Assembly: GCF_000236705.1 (NCBI RefSeq)
Contig: NC_016599.1
Coordinates: 1,302,001-1,366,000, forward strand
Source: Owenweeksia hongkongensis DSM 17368
GTDB lineage: Bacteria > Bacteroidota > Bacteroidia > Flavobacteriales > Schleiferiaceae
DNA length: 64,000 bases
Direction: 5' to 3'
How positions within the stretch are numbered: the first letter of the stretch is position 1; the number at the start of each line of letters is the position of its first letter. This document shows positions 28,928-38,351 of the stretch, in pieces. The translations under genes were made by a program, and so were the position numbers. Below the pieces are notes generated by a model. It ran no database searches. It was not told where the DNA came from and worked only from the letters and a program-made list of their open reading frames with translations.

Positions 28928-29617
28928 TTATTTCAGTTTACTGAAATCTACATTTTTACCCATCGTTCCCCGCCAGCGTGCTGTAGTACTTTCTCTTTCT
29001 GTAAGTGGAATAAAGTTTTCTTTTATGGCAGATGTTGGATCAATCTCAGGCTCCGGTTTAGCCATGGCCTCTAATATGTCGTAGTTTATTGGGAGATGCG
29101 TTAGGCTTTTCACCTTAGTTTGTTTAAACACTCTTCTCATAAAGTAAGATTGGTAAGGATCTGTGGCCAAAGCCATCTTCTCAAAACCCAAATCATAAGC
29201 CTGTAAAAGCGAGTAATACACATTTTCCGTGCTATGCTCTGCCAAAGTATCTGTGAAAATTACTTTTTCAGGAATCCCCAAAGCAATGGCATATTTCTTC
29301 ATTATCTCCGCCTCATAATACTTTGTATACACCGCGCTTCCGCTAAAAATGATATGCTTTGTGATTCCTTGATCATACAAGTATTTTGCCAAGTATACAC
29401 GGATCATCATTACATCATCCCAGTGCTCGCCATTGTATGGAATACCAGGAACGATGATAGCATCAAAGGGGGCATTTTTTACATTGTCGGCATATACCTT
29501 CTTTGCTCTCTTTTGCCCCCAGCATCCACTCATCATAAAAATGATGGAAACTGAAATTACTTTATAGAAAGCCTTTTTTACGCTAAGGTTTAGTTGCAAT
29601 GATCTATTTTTTTTCAT
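28928..29617 (-). CDS. YdcF/SanA/ElyC family protein (DUF218), probable lipoprotein
   Basis: A 229-residue protein. The signal region ends in a lipobox-like MMSGC; then a DUF218 domain with FDAIIVPGIPY, IIFSGSAVYT and an EHSTENVYYS motif. Family members affect envelope integrity and vancomycin sensitivity in other bacteria; the enzymatic reaction is unknown. It overlaps the upstream gene by 14 bases. Confidence 0.83.
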   Translation of the reverse strand: MKKNRSLQLNLSVKKAFYKVISVSIIFMMSGCWGQKRAKKVYADNVKNAPFDAIIVPGIPYNGEHWDDVMMIRVYLAKYLYDQGITKHIIFSGSAVYTKYYEAEIMKKYAIALGIPEKVIFTDTLAEHSTENVYYSLLQAYDLGFEKMALATDPYQSYFMRRVFKQTKVKSLTHLPINYDILEAMAKPEPEIDPTSAIKENFIPLTERESTTARWRGTMGKNVDFSKLK

Positions 29618-30212
29618 CTAACTTTTCACCATACAAGAGCAAAATTTGTCTAAATGGTTCAATCAATTTTTCCTCTTCCAGTTCATAGGGAAAACGAGTT
29701 TTGAGGTAATAGGATTTCATAATTCTTTTTTCCACTAAATCAATTGGAATCATATATCCAGAAAATTCTTTGCGTGCATAATCAATGGCTTCCACTAAAA
29801 AAACCATCCCAATACCCTGAGAATATCCATCAAGGTTATACCTCGTAAAAGCAGTTTTAATGCTATAATTATACAGTAGGTATAAATCCTCAGTTATCAC
29901 CTGCTCAGCATCAAGCTCTGAGTTTAGCACCTTCATCATCATAATGTCGCGAGTGATTGAACTTCTGTGAAAGGCTTTTTTCAAAGGATATTTTGACTCC
30001 TGAGAAGCTACCTCGTCATTCCATTTATTGGGTAAAACAGATAGCTTTTCCCTATCCACCACCTGCTGGTCCTTTTTGATAATTCGTGCTTCAGTAAAAT
30101 CAATACCCAGCCAAGTGATCGGCACACTTTCGTCAGTAAGGTCAGCGCTAAAATACTGGCCATAGGAGCTCATCGAAATGGCAAAAAACAAAGAGGACAA
30201 GAAGGTTTTCAT
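29604..30212 (-). CDS. Exported protein of unknown function
   Basis: A 202-residue protein with a signal peptide (about residues 1-18, ending SSYGQ). The body is mixed and soluble, with the acidic EVASQESKYPLKKAF and EELEEEKLIEPF stretches. I recognise no family. It is translated together with the YdcF-like gene through a 14-base overlap. Confidence 0.7.
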   Translation of the reverse strand: MKTFLSSLFFAISMSSYGQYFSADLTDESVPITWLGIDFTEARIIKKDQQVVDREKLSVLPNKWNDEVASQESKYPLKKAFHRSSITRDIMMMKVLNSELDAEQVITEDLYLLYNYSIKTAFTRYNLDGYSQGIGMVFLVEAIDYARKEFSGYMIPIDLVEKRIMKSYYLKTRFPYELEEEKLIEPFRQILLLYGEKLDEKK

Positions 30213-30295
30213 AAACTATATGGGTTAAACGCTAAAGGTAATATTGAAAACGAAAATACCTATTTTATATACCACTTTCATTATATCGCCAAAGC

Positions 30296-30327
30296 TTGAT
30301 AGTATTGCGGTATTTTAATTTTCTTTG
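30296..30327 (+). promoter_or_regulatory. Weak candidate promoter of the DUF368-aroE genes
   Basis: TTG at 30296-30298 and TTTCTTTG at 30320-30327 (one mismatch to TAnnTTTG) are 21 bases apart, 19 bases before the ATG. The divergent gap 30213-30346 shows no other clear structure. Confidence 0.3.
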
Positions 30328-30346
30328 CCGCAAATAAATTTTCAAA

Positions 30347-31294
30347 ATGTCGCAACTATCTCTTGTGTTTAAAGGTATGGCTATGGGAATGGCCGAAGTG
30401 GTTCCCGGAGTTTCGGGTGGCACCATCGCTTTCATTACCGGTATTTACGAACGCTTGATTTTCGCTATAAAATCTATCGACCTTGACCTTCTTCGCCTTA
30501 TCGGGAAAGGAAAAATAGGCGAAGCCTGGAAAAAACTGGACGGTAATTTTTTAGTTACCCTCCTTACGGGAATGGTTCTGGGTATTGGTATTGGAGTATT
30601 CGCGATCACCTGGCTTTTAGAACATGAGCCAATTGCCATTTGGGCTTTCTTTTTTGGGCTCATCATTGCCTCCGTTTGGGTGGTTGGCAAGGACATTGAA
30701 GTTTGGAATTTCAAAACCATAATAGCTCTTATACTTGGAACTATTCTCGTGTATTACGTTACTATAGCCGTTCCTAGCTCAGGTATAGAAGCCCTTTGGT
30801 TTGTTTTTGTTTGTGGAGCCGTAGCTATTTCTGCACTCCTTTTACCGGGGCTATCTGGTAGCTTTATACTATTACTTTTAGGAATGTACACCTACATTTT
30901 ACCAAAAGTAAAGGAGGTAATGTCCGGCAACTTTGAAGGACTTTCAGTACTTGTAGTTTTTGGTTTGGGATGCATCACTGGGGTACTTAGCTTTTCTCGT
31001 GTATTGACCTGGGCTTTTAAGCATCATAAAAACGTAACCTTGGCTTTCCTCACAGGATTGATGATTGGCTCGCTAAACAAAGTTTGGCCATGGCAAGAAG
31101 TCTTAACTACAAGAATAAACACCAAAGGTGAAGAAACAGTGGCATTCTCTAAAAGCGTGCTACCATCCACATTTTCGGGTTTGCAAGACAATTTCCTTTA
31201 CGGAAATGACCCACAGACTGTGCTCGCCATTATTTGTATTATCGGTGGTTTTGCTTTGGTTATCCTAATGAGCATTTTTGGTAAAAAATCTTAG
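30347..31294 (+). CDS. DUF368 membrane protein
   Basis: A 315-residue integral membrane protein with about 8-9 hydrophobic helices. The signature PGVSGGTIAFITGIYERLI is near the N-terminus and PGLSGSFILLLLGMY is a second, inverted-repeat-like copy near residue 165. Recent work links DUF368 proteins to recycling of undecaprenyl phosphate across the membrane. Two bases separate it from aroE. Confidence 0.9.
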   Translation: MSQLSLVFKGMAMGMAEVVPGVSGGTIAFITGIYERLIFAIKSIDLDLLRLIGKGKIGEAWKKLDGNFLVTLLTGMVLGIGIGVFAITWLLEHEPIAIWAFFFGLIIASVWVVGKDIEVWNFKTIIALILGTILVYYVTIAVPSSGIEALWFVFVCGAVAISALLLPGLSGSFILLLLGMYTYILPKVKEVMSGNFEGLSVLVVFGLGCITGVLSFSRVLTWAFKHHKNVTLAFLTGLMIGSLNKVWPWQEVLTTRINTKGEETVAFSKSVLPSTFSGLQDNFLYGNDPQTVLAIICIIGGFALVILMSIFGKKS

Positions 31295-31296
31295 GC

Positions 31297-32022
31297 ATGC
31301 AGCTGGGCTTATTGGGTGAAAAACTAGACTACTCCTTTAGCGAAACTTACTTTAAGGAAAAGTTTGCTGAGCTCAATTTGGCCAATCACAGTTATCAAAA
31401 TTTTGAGATTCCTTCGATTGAGGATTTTCCTGCATTACTGAAGAAAAATCCACAGCTTCACGGACTAAATGTGACCATTCCTTATAAGGAGGAAGTGCTA
31501 CACTATTTGGATGAAATTTCACCTGAAGCGGAAAAAATTGGCGCGGTAAATACCATTTTGATAAAAAACCGCAAGCTAATAGGTTATAACACTGACACCT
31601 ATGGTTTTGAACACAGCCTCGTTCCTATGCTTAATTTAAGTCATACAAAAGCACTTATCCTTGGAACCGGAGGAGCTTCAAAAGCAATTAGTTACACCCT
31701 CAATAAGCTGGGTATTGAAAATATAAAAGTAAGCCGATCGCCCTCCAAAAATCAGTGCTCATATAAGCAAGCAGCGACATTACTCGAAACCCATCTTTTA
31801 GTTGTAAACTCCACACCCTTAGGCACCTATCCTAATACTGAGGAAATCCCGCCTTTGGCATTAGATAAAGTTTCAGAAAATCACTTATTTTATGACTTGA
31901 TTTACAACCCTATGAAGTCTGCTTTGTTAGTAGCAGCAGAAGGTCATGGAGCACAAATCAAAAATGGACACGAAATGCTAATCTTACAGGCCGAAAAAGC
32001 CTGGCAGATTTGGAATGATTAA
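31297..32022 (+). CDS. aroE: Shikimate dehydrogenase
   Basis: A 241-residue enzyme reducing 3-dehydroshikimate to shikimate with NADPH. Motifs: LNVTIPYKE (catalytic lysine), IGAVNTIL, GYNTDTYGF (Asp) and the nucleotide-binding GTGGASKAI. It is short for the family but complete. Stop is 23 bases before the DUF349 gene. Confidence 0.93.
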   Translation: MQLGLLGEKLDYSFSETYFKEKFAELNLANHSYQNFEIPSIEDFPALLKKNPQLHGLNVTIPYKEEVLHYLDEISPEAEKIGAVNTILIKNRKLIGYNTDTYGFEHSLVPMLNLSHTKALILGTGGASKAISYTLNKLGIENIKVSRSPSKNQCSYKQAATLLETHLLVVNSTPLGTYPNTEEIPPLALDKVSENHLFYDLIYNPMKSALLVAAEGHGAQIKNGHEMLILQAEKAWQIWND

Positions 32023-32045
32023 CAATTGCGTAAAGCACATCAGCT

Positions 32046-34211
32046 ATGGAATCACAGGACAACCTGCACAATGCAGACGGAAACAAGAAAGAGAACGACA
32101 TCGACAAGAACATTGAAAACACCAATGAAGAATCACTGGATGAACAGTCAATGTTAGCTGAAAGCCAAAAAGAAGAAAGCACGGCAGAGGTGAGTACCGA
32201 TGAGGATATCCCTCAATCTGGTGAGCCTGAATTTAAGCCTGAAGCATCTTCTACTGAGAAATCAGAAAGCAAAGATGCTGGTGATTTAGATGGTGATGCC
32301 CTGGTTGCTGAATCGCAAAAGAAAGAAGCAGAAGTTATTGTTTCTGACGAAGAACTAGAAAAAGAGGATGATACTGAAGAAGTTCATTCTGATGAGGATG
32401 AGCATGATGAGCACGCGCACCATGAATTGGAAATGCCCGACTATGGTGAATTTACTCCAGAAGCACTTATTGCCGCTGCTGATAAGCTTTTGAAAAATGA
32501 GCCCATCCAAAAAATAAAAGATCATTTTGATGCTATCCGCAGAAACCTGCTGAAGCAATTAAATGAAGAGAGACAGCACAAGCTTGAGCAGTTTCTTGAA
32601 GGTGGTGGCGTAGAAATGGACTTCGAATACATTCAGCCACAGCGCGAAAAATTCAGAAATATATTTGGAGAGTACCGTAGCAAGAGACAAGCCTATTACA
32701 AGGATTTAGAGGATAAGTTGAACAACAACTTAAAAATAAAACTTGACCTAATAGAGCAGATAAAAGAGATTGTGACCAAGGATGAATCTATTGGTGACAC
32801 CTTCAAAGAATTTAATAATATTCAGCAGGAATGGCGAAATACCGGCCCTGTGCCTCGCAGTGAATCTGGTGATTTGTGGCGTACCTATCATCATCATGTT
32901 GAGAATTTTTATGAGTTTATAAAAATCAACAAAGAGCTTCGTGATCTTGACTTTAAGAAAAATCGTGAAGCCAAGGAAAAGCTGATTGTAGAGGGTGAGG
33001 CATTACTTGAAAAAGACAATGTGCCGGAAGCTTTTAAAGCTTTGCAGCAGTTGCATAAAAAGTGGAAAATCGTGGGCCCGGTAGAGCGTGAAAATCGTGA
33101 TGCCATGTGGGATCGTTTTAGTGACATCACCAAAAAACTACATGATAAACGTGAGGAGCATTATGCCTCTATGCGCGAGAAATCGGCAGAGCTTCTTGAG
33201 GAGAAAAAGAAGCTAGTGGAGCAACTGAAGGACATTGACTATAGCCATATCAATTCGCATCACAAGTGGCAGGAATCCATCAAAAAGGTAGAATCTATTC
33301 GTGAGGCCTTCCGCAAAATGGGAAGAATAAATCACCCTGACAATGACAAAATCTGGGATGAGTTTAGAGAAATACTTAAGGACTTTAACCACCAGAAAAA
33401 TCAATATTATAAAGACCTGAAAAAGGCGCATCACGTAAATCTGGAGAAAAAGCGTGCCTTGGTAGACATAGCTCACAAGCTAAAAGATAGTGATGATTGG
33501 AAGGAAACTACCAATGAGATGAAGCGCATTCAGGCGCAGTGGAAGCAAATTGGTCATGTGCCAAAATCTGAATCAGATAAGATTTGGAAGGAATTCCGAG
33601 CAGCATGTAATCATTTCTTTGACCGCCTAACGCAACAAAATAAGGACAGAGATAAGCAGTTTGAAGGAAACTTTACTGCCAAAAAAGCTGTGCTTGACAA
33701 GCTGAGTGCTTATGAGCCAAACAAAGATGATCAGGCCAAAAGTGTGAATGCACTAAAAGAAATCATCAATGAGTGGAAACAAATTGGCCGTGTTCCTCGT
33801 GACAAGAATCAGATAGAATCTGACTTTAATAAAACGCTGGATGACAAGTTTAAGGCTATAGATATGGACCGCAAGGAGTCGCAGCGCATACGTTTTGAAA
33901 ATAAGCTGGACTCACTTACCGATGGTAATGATGATCGCCAGCTGCGAAGAGAGCGCCAAGCAGTGCGCAAGCAGATTGAAGAAGCTCAAAAGGAACTAAC
34001 TCAGCTTGAGACCAACCTTAGCTTTTTTAGCAGTAGCGACCCTAATAGCCCCTTACTGAAGGATGCTAACAAACGCATAAAACATCAGCAAGACCAAATA
34101 GAAATGCTGGACGAAAAAGTGAAGATTCTAAATGTGAAGATTCGCGAAGTACAGAAAGCTGATGAGGAGGAAGCTCCAGCTGAAGAGAAAAGTGAAGGTG
34201 GAGAAGAATAA
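32046..34211 (+). CDS. DUF349 domain-containing protein
   Basis: A 721-residue protein. Residues 1-135 are low-complexity and very acidic (repeated EES, EKED, DEDEHDEHAHH). The rest consists of repeated DUF349 units of about 70 residues, each with a W-x-x-x-G-x-V-P/R-type signature (for example WRNTGPVPR, WKIVGPVER, WKQIGHVPK, WKQIGRVPR), and ends in a coiled coil. DUF349 proteins are conserved in Bacteroidota; the function is not settled. A strong terminator follows. Confidence 0.9.
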   Translation: MESQDNLHNADGNKKENDIDKNIENTNEESLDEQSMLAESQKEESTAEVSTDEDIPQSGEPEFKPEASSTEKSESKDAGDLDGDALVAESQKKEAEVIVSDEELEKEDDTEEVHSDEDEHDEHAHHELEMPDYGEFTPEALIAAADKLLKNEPIQKIKDHFDAIRRNLLKQLNEERQHKLEQFLEGGGVEMDFEYIQPQREKFRNIFGEYRSKRQAYYKDLEDKLNNNLKIKLDLIEQIKEIVTKDESIGDTFKEFNNIQQEWRNTGPVPRSESGDLWRTYHHHVENFYEFIKINKELRDLDFKKNREAKEKLIVEGEALLEKDNVPEAFKALQQLHKKWKIVGPVERENRDAMWDRFSDITKKLHDKREEHYASMREKSAELLEEKKKLVEQLKDIDYSHINSHHKWQESIKKVESIREAFRKMGRINHPDNDKIWDEFREILKDFNHQKNQYYKDLKKAHHVNLEKKRALVDIAHKLKDSDDWKETTNEMKRIQAQWKQIGHVPKSESDKIWKEFRAACNHFFDRLTQQNKDRDKQFEGNFTAKKAVLDKLSAYEPNKDDQAKSVNALKEIINEWKQIGRVPRDKNQIESDFNKTLDDKFKAIDMDRKESQRIRFENKLDSLTDGNDDRQLRRERQAVRKQIEEAQKELTQLETNLSFFSSSDPNSPLLKDANKRIKHQQDQIEMLDEKVKILNVKIREVQKADEEEAPAEEKSEGGEE

Positions 34212-34235
34212 TCCGAAATAAAATAGAATTATGAA

Positions 34236-34261
34236 GGAGACCAATTGGTCTCCTTTTTTTT
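34236..34261 (+). terminator. Rho-independent terminator after the DUF349 gene
   Basis: The perfect palindrome GGAGACCAATTGGTCTCC (7-bp stem, AATT loop) is followed by eight T residues. Confidence 0.9.
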
Positions 34262-34295
34262 AATACTCTCCAAAACCTAAATATTAGAAATTGAT

Positions 34296-34520
34296 ATGTC
34301 TAGTGCAGATTCTTCCCGACATGCCGTAGAGTGGTTTGGAGCTCTTTGGACATATACTTTCAAAAGACGGGATCGCACTTTCAATGAAATATATTCAGAA
34401 AAGAATGCCTCCAAAAACAGAAGAATTGGTTTTGTTCTTCAACTATTGGCTATTCTGATAATTATTGGGATTATTATTCTAGTCATAAGCAACCCGGAGG
34501 TAATCTTTACGTCTATTTAA
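34296..34520 (+). CDS. Small protein with C-terminal membrane helix
   Basis: A 74-residue protein. A basic, aromatic N-terminal half (WFGALWTYTFKRRDRTF) is followed by one hydrophobic helix at about residues 47-68. No family recognised. It lies between a terminator and a membrane-associated protein gene 24 bases downstream, and could share a transcript with it. Confidence 0.55.
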   Translation: MSSADSSRHAVEWFGALWTYTFKRRDRTFNEIYSEKNASKNRRIGFVLQLLAILIIIGIIILVISNPEVIFTSI

Positions 34521-34544
34521 TAAATAACCATAACACAATAGACT

Positions 34545-35282
34545 ATGGGCGATCAATTCAAACTTTCAATAAATAACCCATGTCATCAAAATTTCGATGG
34601 CTTCAAACCAACCAATGCAGGAGGTTTTTGTAACTCATGCCAGAAGGAAGTTATCGACTTCAGTAAAATGAGTAAACCTGATATTATAGGATATTTCAAA
34701 AATCCAAAAAAAGAAACGTGTGGTCGTCTTACGCAAAACCAGCTGAAGGAAGAATATTCTCATATTCCTATACTTAAATCAGAATCAAATTTTCTAGCAC
34801 ATGGAGCTGGGTTAGTAGGTGTTTCCATACTCTCTATTCTACCTTTTTCCAGTACTCAAGCTCAACAACCAGATGTGTCAACTACTTTACAAATTGAAAA
34901 TGGAGAAGGAAGTAAAGTAGATGTACCCAACAAAATTGATCAGATTGACAATTTACTGTCAGGTGTCGTAACTGATGCAAAAACTGGAGAAACTATTCCT
35001 TTTGCTAATGTGTGGTTGAAAGGATCAAGAAATGGGGCTTCAACTGACTTTGATGGTCGATTTAAATTTCCAGTTCCTTTAACGATAGGAGATGTTCTCG
35101 TTATTAGCTTTACTGGTTATCAAACACAAGAGTACACTATAACTAATGAAACTAACCTTGATGTGAAATTGGAGATCGATTTGAGAGAATCTGAGGTAGT
35201 ATTTATGGGTGAAGTTTCCATTGAACAAGTATATAAATCGGAAAGAACCCTGTGGCAAAAACTAAAATCATTCTTCATTTGA
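34545..35282 (+). CDS. Carboxypeptidase-like regulatory domain protein with N-terminal cysteine cluster
   Basis: A 245-residue protein. Residues 1-70 carry a compact cysteine pattern (NPCHQNFDGF, GGFCNSCQKEVIDF, ETCGRL) that looks like a small metal-binding or redox module. A single hydrophobic helix (~82-100, ending SSTQAQ) follows, then a beta-sandwich CarboxypepD_reg domain (LSGVVTDAKTGETIPFANV, GASTDFDGRFKF). I infer a cytoplasmic cysteine module, one membrane pass and an outside beta domain. This architecture is common in Bacteroidota, but its role is unknown. Confidence 0.82.
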   Translation: MGDQFKLSINNPCHQNFDGFKPTNAGGFCNSCQKEVIDFSKMSKPDIIGYFKNPKKETCGRLTQNQLKEEYSHIPILKSESNFLAHGAGLVGVSILSILPFSSTQAQQPDVSTTLQIENGEGSKVDVPNKIDQIDNLLSGVVTDAKTGETIPFANVWLKGSRNGASTDFDGRFKFPVPLTIGDVLVISFTGYQTQEYTITNETNLDVKLEIDLRESEVVFMGEVSIEQVYKSERTLWQKLKSFFI

Positions 35283-36295
35283 AAAACTGCTTATTTACTT
35301 TGCTGCTCATATTTTCAATATTTGCATCAAGTCAAGTTTCCGATTTTCAAAATATAAACCTTCAAAAGGCAGATAGCATTGCCGATTTTTATCATGGTGA
35401 AAGTTTAACCAATCTGCCTCTTTTGTCTTTTAAATTAACCAATGACTTAACTACTCCGGTGGAGAAATTCCGATCATTACATACTTGGGTGTGTAAGAAT
35501 ATAGAGAATGATTACGGCTTTTACCTCGAGAATAAAAGACACCGTGAGTTTTTTCAAAAGGACAGTATTAAGCTAAATGATTGGAATAAATCATTTCAAA
35601 AAAGAGTCTTCACAAAACTTTTAGAAGATCGACAAACAATATGTACTGGTTACGCCTATCTTGTAATGGAGCTAGCAAATCAAGCGGGCATTAAGTGTAA
35701 AATTATAGATGGTTATGCACGTACACCTAGTTCTAATGTAAAGACACTGGGAATTCCTAATCATTCTTGGAACGCGGTTCAATTAAATGAAAAATGGTAC
35801 CTCTGCGATCCCACTTGGTCTAGCGGAAATATTTACCCCTTTGGAGAGGTTAGTAAATTTGTACACCAATATAATGACGGCTACTTCCTTTGTGATCCCA
35901 GTTTTTTCATTAAAAATCATTTCCCTTTGGATACAGCTTGGACTCTTACCGGGCAATTTAGTGTAGCCGATTTTCTAAATGGACCAATTGTTTACAATTC
36001 TGCTTTTAGGTATGGACTCTATCCTACTTCACCCAAATCAATGCAATTAAAACTGACCAAAAATGACAGCATTACATTTTCGTTCCATACCGATGAACAA
36101 ATAGACGCCAATAAAATATATTTTAGACTAATAAGCGGTTCTCACAAGATAACTGCTGTCCCCGAAATTATTACTCAAGACAATGGAATTTTAATATTGC
36201 AGCATTCCTTTAATAAGAGTGGTTACTCAGACCTACATATAATGATAGAAGATCAAGTATTAATAACTTATACAGCTAGTGTTAATCGCAAATAA
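35252..36295 (+). CDS. Exported transglutaminase-like protein
   Basis: About 347 residues with a signal peptide (ending FASSQ) and a transglutaminase-like core: TICTGYAYLVMELA (nucleophile Cys), NHSWNAVQ (His) and CDPTWSSG (Asp). It is probably a periplasmic or surface peptidase or cross-linking enzyme. The GTG at 35252 overlaps the upstream gene by 31 bases; a TTG at 35279, which interlocks with the upstream TGA stop, would give a cleaner signal peptide and may be the true start. Confidence 0.8.
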   Translation: MAKTKIILHLKNCLFTLLLIFSIFASSQVSDFQNINLQKADSIADFYHGESLTNLPLLSFKLTNDLTTPVEKFRSLHTWVCKNIENDYGFYLENKRHREFFQKDSIKLNDWNKSFQKRVFTKLLEDRQTICTGYAYLVMELANQAGIKCKIIDGYARTPSSNVKTLGIPNHSWNAVQLNEKWYLCDPTWSSGNIYPFGEVSKFVHQYNDGYFLCDPSFFIKNHFPLDTAWTLTGQFSVADFLNGPIVYNSAFRYGLYPTSPKSMQLKLTKNDSITFSFHTDEQIDANKIYFRLISGSHKITAVPEIITQDNGILILQHSFNKSGYSDLHIMIEDQVLITYTASVNRK

Positions 36296-36447
36296 AGACA
36301 GACAAATCAATTGATCTACTTCTCTTTGTCAAAGAAACTTGTAGCTCATCCCGTTCCCGCGCGTTTTCCAAAGCGGGATTTGCTTTTATATTTTATGCCC
36401 CGGCTCGTTTATAAGGGTATCTGTCCTCCATTAATGGCAATGAAAAA

Positions 36448-37068
36448 ATGAATAACCAAGTAGATTTCAAAATATTCACTAGGAAAAAAGGCCTCATATT
36501 TACTGTGAACAGGGTTGTCTATCCACTACTGCTTGGTTCGTTAGGAATTGCATATTTAGCTGATAAGTACTTAAATCAAAATGTTCTTGAAAGCATTGGA
36601 ACAACTGGTGGAATTATAGGATGTATTCTAATGATTTATTTTAACATAGCTAAGTTATCCACCAGAAAACCGCTGAACGGTGATTTAAGTAAAAGATTAA
36701 TTTTCTGCCCATCGGAAATCATTATCGATAGCCAAAAGATTGATTTAAAAGAGATTAAAAAAATTGAATTCTCTGTTACAGATTATTTTGACCGATTTGA
36801 GTACTCCATTAGAGGAGATTTGAATCCATGTAGATCAAACGGAACTTCAAATCTTTGCGAATTAAAACTGGTAAATGGAGAGAACATACGAGTGAATTTC
36901 CAACTTATGTATGAGGGTGAATTCCTAAAAATGCGTGAACTGCTATTAGAGTACTACTTTGAAAATAAAATTCACTTTTTAAGATTGATTGAGTACTTAG
37001 AAATTCAGGAGTACCAGGAAATTCAAGAATTTAAGAAAACCCTAACTCCTTCAAAACTTTCAATATAG
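36448..37068 (+). CDS. Membrane protein of unknown function
   Basis: A 206-residue protein with two hydrophobic helices near residues 22-40 and 50-66, followed by a soluble, partly acidic C-terminal domain (PSEIIIDSQKIDLKEIKKIEF, then a helical tail). This resembles small PH-like membrane proteins, but I cannot assign a family. It stands alone; the 152-base gap upstream contains only a weak inverted repeat. Confidence 0.7.
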   Translation: MNNQVDFKIFTRKKGLIFTVNRVVYPLLLGSLGIAYLADKYLNQNVLESIGTTGGIIGCILMIYFNIAKLSTRKPLNGDLSKRLIFCPSEIIIDSQKIDLKEIKKIEFSVTDYFDRFEYSIRGDLNPCRSNGTSNLCELKLVNGENIRVNFQLMYEGEFLKMRELLLEYYFENKIHFLRLIEYLEIQEYQEIQEFKKTLTPSKLSI

Positions 37069-37085
37069 AGTAATCTTCCAAGGCT

Positions 37086-38342
37086 TTACAAATAAATTTT
37101 ATACATCTTCCCACTATCGGTAATAGCGTACAGCGCTCCATCGGTTCCTTCCAGTACATCACGGAAACGTTCGTTTTCATCTTCCAAAAGACGCTCTTCT
37201 CTCACCACTCTGTTTCCTTCAATCACTAATCGTGCAATGTGCTGCCCACTCAGGCATGCTAAAAACAAGTTGTTCGTCCACTCGCTAATCATGCTTCCTG
37301 AGTAAAAAGTAATTCCACTGGGGGAAACCACCGGATCCCAATAGTAAACCGGTTGCTCCATACCTTCCTTTTGGGTAATTCCCTGCCCAATCGGTCCACC
37401 GGAATATTCTACTCCGTAAGAAATGGCGGGCCAGCCATAATCATTGCCGGGCTTTATCAAATTCACTTCATCGCCACCTTTGGGGCCAAATTCTGCTTCC
37501 CACAAATCTCCTGTAACAGGATGCCTGGCCAGGCCTTGTACATTGCGATGTCCGTAGGAATATATTTCCGGCAATACGTCTGTTTGCCCTATAAAAGGAT
37601 TTCCCGGGGCAGGACTGCCATCCGTTGTAATTCGCACAATTTTACCCAAAGCAGCATCCAGGTTTTGCGCCTCCGGGCGAGATTGTTTGTTGGAACGCTC
37701 CCCTGTGCTTACGAACAAATTTCCGTCTGCATCCCAAACCAAACGTGAACCATAATGCAGCGTACTGTTAAACTCAGGAAATGCCACGTAAATCACCTGC
37801 GCATTTTCAATTTCGGTTTCGTCATTCGAAAGCTTTCCTTTTCCCACGGCAGTGGCGGTACCATTATTTCCATTTTTTGAAAATGACCAATACACTATTC
37901 GATTAGATGCAAAATTGGGGTCAACAGCTACATCCAGCAAGCCTCCCTGCCCGGAACTGTTTACCGGAGGTAAGCCTGTAATTTCGCCCCCTACACTCCC
38001 CGACTGCGAAACAATGCGCATCGTTCCATTTTTCTCAGTAACCAAAATTCTACCATCCGGTAAGTTGCACATTCCCCAAGGGCTGGATAAGCCATTGGCA
38101 AATTCTGTAACCGTATAGTCTGTCTTGGTTTTTATACCAAGCACCCGGGTTTGCCCTTCAAACGCTGGTTCATAATCGGTATTAGGAGGATTGGTTTCTA
38201 CCGGAGGAAGGATACTATCCGTAGGGCTTGTTGGTTTATTGTCCGCCAGTTCATCACTTCTATTTTCTGAACATGAAGAAAACGCAACATTTGCTACTAA
38301 GCCCAGCACTACACTCAAAATGATTCTCTTGAAATTTCTCAT
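37086..38342 (-). CDS. PQQ-dependent sugar dehydrogenase (GSDH family) lipoprotein
   Basis: A 418-residue six-bladed beta-propeller of the glucose/sorbosone dehydrogenase family with a lipoprotein signal (SSCSEN, Cys24). Family segments are LSSPWGMC, GGLLDVAVDPNF, GDLWEAEFGPKGGDEVN and GHRNVQGL. It would oxidise an aldose in the periplasm with PQQ; no PQQ synthesis genes are in this window. It is 9 bases downstream of an SDR gene in a three-gene operon. Confidence 0.88.
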   Translation of the reverse strand: MRNFKRIILSVVLGLVANVAFSSCSENRSDELADNKPTSPTDSILPPVETNPPNTDYEPAFEGQTRVLGIKTKTDYTVTEFANGLSSPWGMCNLPDGRILVTEKNGTMRIVSQSGSVGGEITGLPPVNSSGQGGLLDVAVDPNFASNRIVYWSFSKNGNNGTATAVGKGKLSNDETEIENAQVIYVAFPEFNSTLHYGSRLVWDADGNLFVSTGERSNKQSRPEAQNLDAALGKIVRITTDGSPAPGNPFIGQTDVLPEIYSYGHRNVQGLARHPVTGDLWEAEFGPKGGDEVNLIKPGNDYGWPAISYGVEYSGGPIGQGITQKEGMEQPVYYWDPVVSPSGITFYSGSMISEWTNNLFLACLSGQHIARLVIEGNRVVREERLLEDENERFRDVLEGTDGALYAITDSGKMYKIYL

Positions 38343-38351
38343 AATACAATC

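Noticed and set aside
36348-36390. Inverted repeat CCCGC...GCGGG after the transglutaminase gene as a terminator
   Set aside because: Only a 5-bp stem with a 12-base loop and a broken T run; too weak to call.
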